Part shown: in pieces, positions 61,607 through 64,000 of the stretch
Layout: each line of letters starts with the position of its first letter
Numbering within the stretch: the stretch's first letter is position 1
NCBI GenBank assembly: GCA_937907025.1
Contig: CALESJ010000045.1
Coordinates: forward strand, 1 to 64,000
Length of the DNA: 64,000 nucleotides
Reading direction: 5' to 3'
Source: an uncultured Faecalibacterium sp.
GTDB lineage: Bacteria > Bacillota > Clostridia > Oscillospirales > Ruminococcaceae
Program-made: the position numbers and the translations under genes
Notes under the pieces: generated by a model
The model's database searches: none
What the model saw: only the letters and a program-made list of their open reading frames with translations
What the model was told of the DNA's origin: nothing

Positions 61607-61924
61607 AATAAAACCTCCGTTGTGTTTGTGGGGGTAAAAGCGCGGTACAATCTGCCGCGTATGGTTCCGAATCAGTGCAGGAGGCGTTGGCCTTTCCTGT
61701 GCTTTCAGTATACACGAAAGGCTGCCAAATGGTTTGTTGCCGTGGCAATATTTTGGAAAAGTTTTTCCGCAGCGGCGAACAAAACGCCAAAAAGCGCAAA
61801 AGTTCGGGCAAGACACCTTGAAAATTACCCGGCAGGGACGTATAATAAAATTGGCTGTGAATGAATTCACAAGGCGTGCGCTGGCCTTCGGCATGCGCAC
61901 AATACAGGCAAAGGAGAGAAAATT
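61607..61924. promoter_or_regulatory. Divergent control region between superoxide reductase and scaffold genes
   Basis: 318 bases with no gene. On the minus strand TATACT (61712-61707) is a likely -10 for the superoxide reductase. TTGCC-GT-GGCAA (61737-61748) is a possible operator near its -35 region. On the plus strand TTGAAA (61818-61823) and TATAAT (61841-61846), 17 bases apart, form the promoter of the scaffold gene, followed by a Rex-like site. Confidence 0.65.
61855..61872. promoter_or_regulatory. Rex-like redox operator
   Basis: CTGTGAA-TGAA-TTCACAA matches the Rex consensus TTGTGAA-N4-TTCACAA in 17 of 18 positions (arms differ at the first base). It lies about 5-15 bases past the predicted transcription start, where a repressor would block RNA polymerase. 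Confidence 0.7.
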
Positions 61925-62626
61925 ATGACCTACTCTGCACAAGTCGAACACATGTGCCCCATCGCCAAAGGCCCGAAGCACGGCCCCGCGCCCATTCCGG
62001 AAGAGGGCGAGTGGGTAAAGGCCTATAAGATTGAGGACATCAGCGGTTACACCCACGGCGTGGGCTGGTGCGCCCCCCAGCAGGGCACCTGCAAGCTGAG
62101 CCTGAACATCAAGAACGGCATCATTGAGGAAGCTCTGGTCGAAACCATCGGCTGCTCCGGCATGACCCATTCCGCCGCTATGGCCGGCGAGATCCTGCCC
62201 GGCAAGACCATCCTCGAAGCTCTGAACACCGACCTCGTCTGCGACGCCATCAACGTTGCCATGCGCGAACTGTTCCTGCAGATCGTCTATGGCCGCAGCC
62301 AGACCGCTTTCTCGGAAGACGGCCTGCCCATCGGCGCCGGCCTGGATGACCTGGGCAAGGGTCTGCGCAGCATGACCGGCACCATCTTCTCCACCAAGGC
62401 CAAGGGCGTTCGTTACCTGGAACTGACCGAAGGCTACATCCTGAAGACCGCTCTGGATAAGGACAACCAGGTCATCGGTTATCAGTTCGTCCGCCTGGGC
62501 AAGATGATGGAAGACATCCGCCACGGCGTTGACCCGAAGACTGCGTACGAGAAGAACATCGGCACCTATGGCCGCTTCTCCGCTGAGCAGGGCGCTGTCA
62601 AGTACATCGACCCGCGCGAAGAATAA
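61925..62626 (+). CDS. IscU-like iron-sulfur scaffold partner of GGGtGRT protein
   Basis: 233 residues. The central part resembles an IscU/NifU scaffold (TIGCSGMTHSAAMAGEILPG has the LxxCxxS-type surroundings, with a second Cys in GVGWCAPQQGTCKLS). It is always paired with a GGGtGRT gene in the Clostridia I remember. Biochemical function is not established. The gene has a Rex-like operator upstream and the partner follows 20 bases later with GGGAGGT as ribosome site. Confidence 0.75.
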   Translation: MTYSAQVEHMCPIAKGPKHGPAPIPEEGEWVKAYKIEDISGYTHGVGWCAPQQGTCKLSLNIKNGIIEEALVETIGCSGMTHSAAMAGEILPGKTILEALNTDLVCDAINVAMRELFLQIVYGRSQTAFSEDGLPIGAGLDDLGKGLRSMTGTIFSTKAKGVRYLELTEGYILKTALDKDNQVIGYQFVRLGKMMEDIRHGVDPKTAYEKNIGTYGRFSAEQGAVKYIDPREE

Positions 62627-62646
62627 GACAGGGAGGTAAAATCTAT

Positions 62647-63645
62647 ATGGCTACTTTTGAATCTCAGGAGCGCCGCATGCCCAAAATCAACGAGTGCCTG
62701 AAAGCCAACGGCCTCGAATCCCTGGACGCCTGCAACGAGCTGCTCCTTTCCAAAGGCATCGACTGCGACAAGATCATCCGCGGCGTGCAGCCCATCTGCT
62801 TCGATAACGCTGTCTGGGCTTACACCCTGGGCACCGCCATCGCTGTCAAGCGCGGCCTGAAGAACGCTGCTGACTGCGCTGCCGCTATCGGCGAAGGCCT
62901 GGAAGCCTTCACCATCCCCGGCTCCGTTGCCGAACAGCGCCATGTTGGCCTGGGCCACGGCAACCTGGGCGCCATGCTGCTGCATGAGGACACCCATTGC
63001 TTCTGCTTCCTGGCTGGCCACGAGTCCTTCGCCGCCGCCGAAGGCGCCATCGGCATTGCCCGTACCGCCAACAAGGTCCGCAAGGAGCCCCTGCGGGTTA
63101 TCCTGAACGGCCTGGGCAAGGACGCTGCCATGATCATCAGCCGTATCAACGGCTTCACCTATGTGCAGACTGACTTCGACTTCAAGACCGGCGAAGTCAA
63201 GGTCGTCAACACCATCGCTTACTCCGAGGGCGAGCGCGCTGCCGTCAAGTGCTACGGCGCCAACGACGTTCTGGAAGGCGTTGCCATCATGAAGATGGAA
63301 GGCGTGGAAGTTTCCATCACCGGTAACTCCACCAACCCCACCCGCTTCCAGCACCTGGTTGCCGGTACCTACAAGAAGTGGGCCATCGAGAACGGCAAGA
63401 AGTACTTCTCCGTCGCTTCCGGCGGCGGCACGGGCCGTACCCTGCATCCCGACAACGTGGCTGCCGGCCCTGCTTCCTACGGCCTGACCGACTCCATGGG
63501 TCGTATGCACGGCGACGCTCAGTTCGCCGGCTCCTCCAGCGTGCCTGCTCACGTTGAGATGATGGGCCTGATCGGCGCCGGCAACAACCCGATGGTCGGT
63601 ATGACCGTCGCCTGCGCTGTTGCGGCTTCTCAGGTTGCGGAATAA
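62647..63645 (+). CDS. GGGtGRT-family protein
   Basis: 332 residues carrying the name-giving motif in SVASGGGTGRTLHPDN. Other conserved parts are RHVGLGHGNLGAMLL, CFCFLAGHESFAAAEG and GNSTNPTRFQH. The family has no proven function; the pairing with an IscU-like protein and the predicted Rex control suggest a redox or iron-sulfur role in anaerobes. Codon use is strongly biased towards C-ending codons, as in highly expressed genes. Confidence 0.85.
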   Translation: MATFESQERRMPKINECLKANGLESLDACNELLLSKGIDCDKIIRGVQPICFDNAVWAYTLGTAIAVKRGLKNAADCAAAIGEGLEAFTIPGSVAEQRHVGLGHGNLGAMLLHEDTHCFCFLAGHESFAAAEGAIGIARTANKVRKEPLRVILNGLGKDAAMIISRINGFTYVQTDFDFKTGEVKVVNTIAYSEGERAAVKCYGANDVLEGVAIMKMEGVEVSITGNSTNPTRFQHLVAGTYKKWAIENGKKYFSVASGGGTGRTLHPDNVAAGPASYGLTDSMGRMHGDAQFAGSSSVPAHVEMMGLIGAGNNPMVGMTVACAVAASQVAE

Positions 63646-63673
63646 TTTTTCCGTCGCTCTGACATAATTTTAC

Positions 63674-63714
63674 AAAGCCCCGTCTGCCTTATTGCAAGGC
63701 CGGCGGGGCTTTTT
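63674..63714 (+). terminator. Terminator of scaffold/GGGtGRT operon
   Basis: AAAGCCCCG (63674-63682) pairs with CGGGGCTTT (63704-63712), with an inner GCCTT-ATTGC-AAGGC stem, followed by TTTTT. Confidence 0.85.
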
Positions 63715-64000
63715 GCGTGCGCTGACGCCGGGGTGCGGACAGTGCACCGCACGCAGCACACACCCGGTTTTGTCCATGGGCAAATAGCCGGAAAACCACC
63801 CGGAAGTTTGGCGCTTTTGCGCGTTGATTCCCTCCGCTTTTGGGAGTATACTTTGCCTAAAAATTGATAAAAGTTTATCAATTATGAAAAAATTGTGACC
63901 GCTTTTATCAGTTTTGTGCCGGGCCTCCCCCGCAAGCGTGGCCCGGCGCTCCGGCGGGGCCGTCCCCCTGCCGAGATCAGGTATGTACACGGGCACTGTG
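63715..64000 (+). promoter_or_regulatory. Promoter, palindromic operator and structured leader of a gene beyond the window
   Basis: TTGATT (63824-63829) and TATACT (63847-63852) are 17 bases apart. A perfect 22-base palindrome, AATTGATAAA-AG-TTTATCAATT (63862-63883), covers the expected start site. A GC-rich hairpin GCCGGGCC/GGCCCGGC (about 63917-63946) follows. No coding sequence is visible before the right edge. Confidence 0.55.

Noticed and set aside
63862..63883. Palindrome as an FNR or Rex site
   Set aside because: FNR needs TTGAT-N4-ATCAA (here the gap is 8), and Rex needs TTGTGAA-type arms; only a generic operator is claimed.
63670..63996. 108-codon minus-strand open frame at the right edge
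   Set aside because: It crosses the terminator, the promoter and the 22-base palindrome; no ribosome site.
1..64000. tRNA, rRNA or CRISPR arrays
   Set aside because: No cloverleaf-type sequence with GTTCRA, no rRNA core sequence and no regularly spaced repeats were seen, although a tRNA could be missed by eye.

Overview
The window comes from the chromosome of a GC-rich, strictly anaerobic Clostridia-type gut bacterium, most probably an Oscillospiraceae/Ruminococcaceae relative of Faecalibacterium, Gemmiger or Subdoligranulum. This rests on GC-rich coding sequence with AAAGGAGG-type ribosome sites, SigA-like promoters, many ROK, DegV, DUF362 and GGGtGRT-type genes, a desulfoferrodoxin and a Rex-like operator. 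No rRNA, tRNA or CRISPR array was seen.

Layout. 1-8.1 kb: the 3' part of a giant surface protein, two peptidoglycan-binding wall proteins and a nitroreductase. 8.1-12.7 kb: a three-gene ABC exporter-like operon (ATPase, exported CARDB-like protein, FtsX/MacB permease) and a TrmN6-like methyltransferase. 12.8-15.7 kb: YgjP metalloprotease, lipid flippase and AroD. 15.7-16.1 kb: a non-coding stretch full of hairpins. 16.1-26.9 kb: L,D-transpeptidase, aminotransferase, phosphatase, UppP, two redox genes, a LysR/cupin pair, an ECF S component and ROK glucokinase. 27.0-32.6 kb: a tightly overlapping operon DegV - membrane methyltransferase - GH3-like ligase (frameshifted) - GAF/GGDEF/HD-GYP protein. 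33.7-38.2 kb: an overlapping operon radical SAM/SPASM - membrane protein with a Cys-Ala-rich cytoplasmic tail - double AAA+ ATPase, the best candidate for an undescribed system. 38.3-51.7 kb: mostly housekeeping and transport genes (PrfC, GNAT-MnmM fusion, HtrA, FAD dehydrogenase, MATE, cytidylate-kinase-like, Amt-PII fusion, CorA, TspO).

51.8-56.6 kb is a 4.8-kb integrated mobile element (serine recombinase, RhuM-like protein, MobV relaxase, truncated tcmP, XRE regulator) inserted into the 3' end of rlmD. Its two ends have exchanged the C-termini of RlmD and the recombinase, so the original chromosomal gene can be reconstructed from the sequence. 57.8-64 kb: flavodoxin-like protein, lipoprotein, PAP2 phosphatase, polymerase-like membrane protein, superoxide reductase, and a Rex-box-preceded operon of an IscU-like scaffold and a GGGtGRT protein. 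A promoter with a perfect palindrome points out of the right edge.

Functional calls are from reading the translations and remembered family motifs; no database search was run. Start codons were chosen by ribosome-binding site and spacing.
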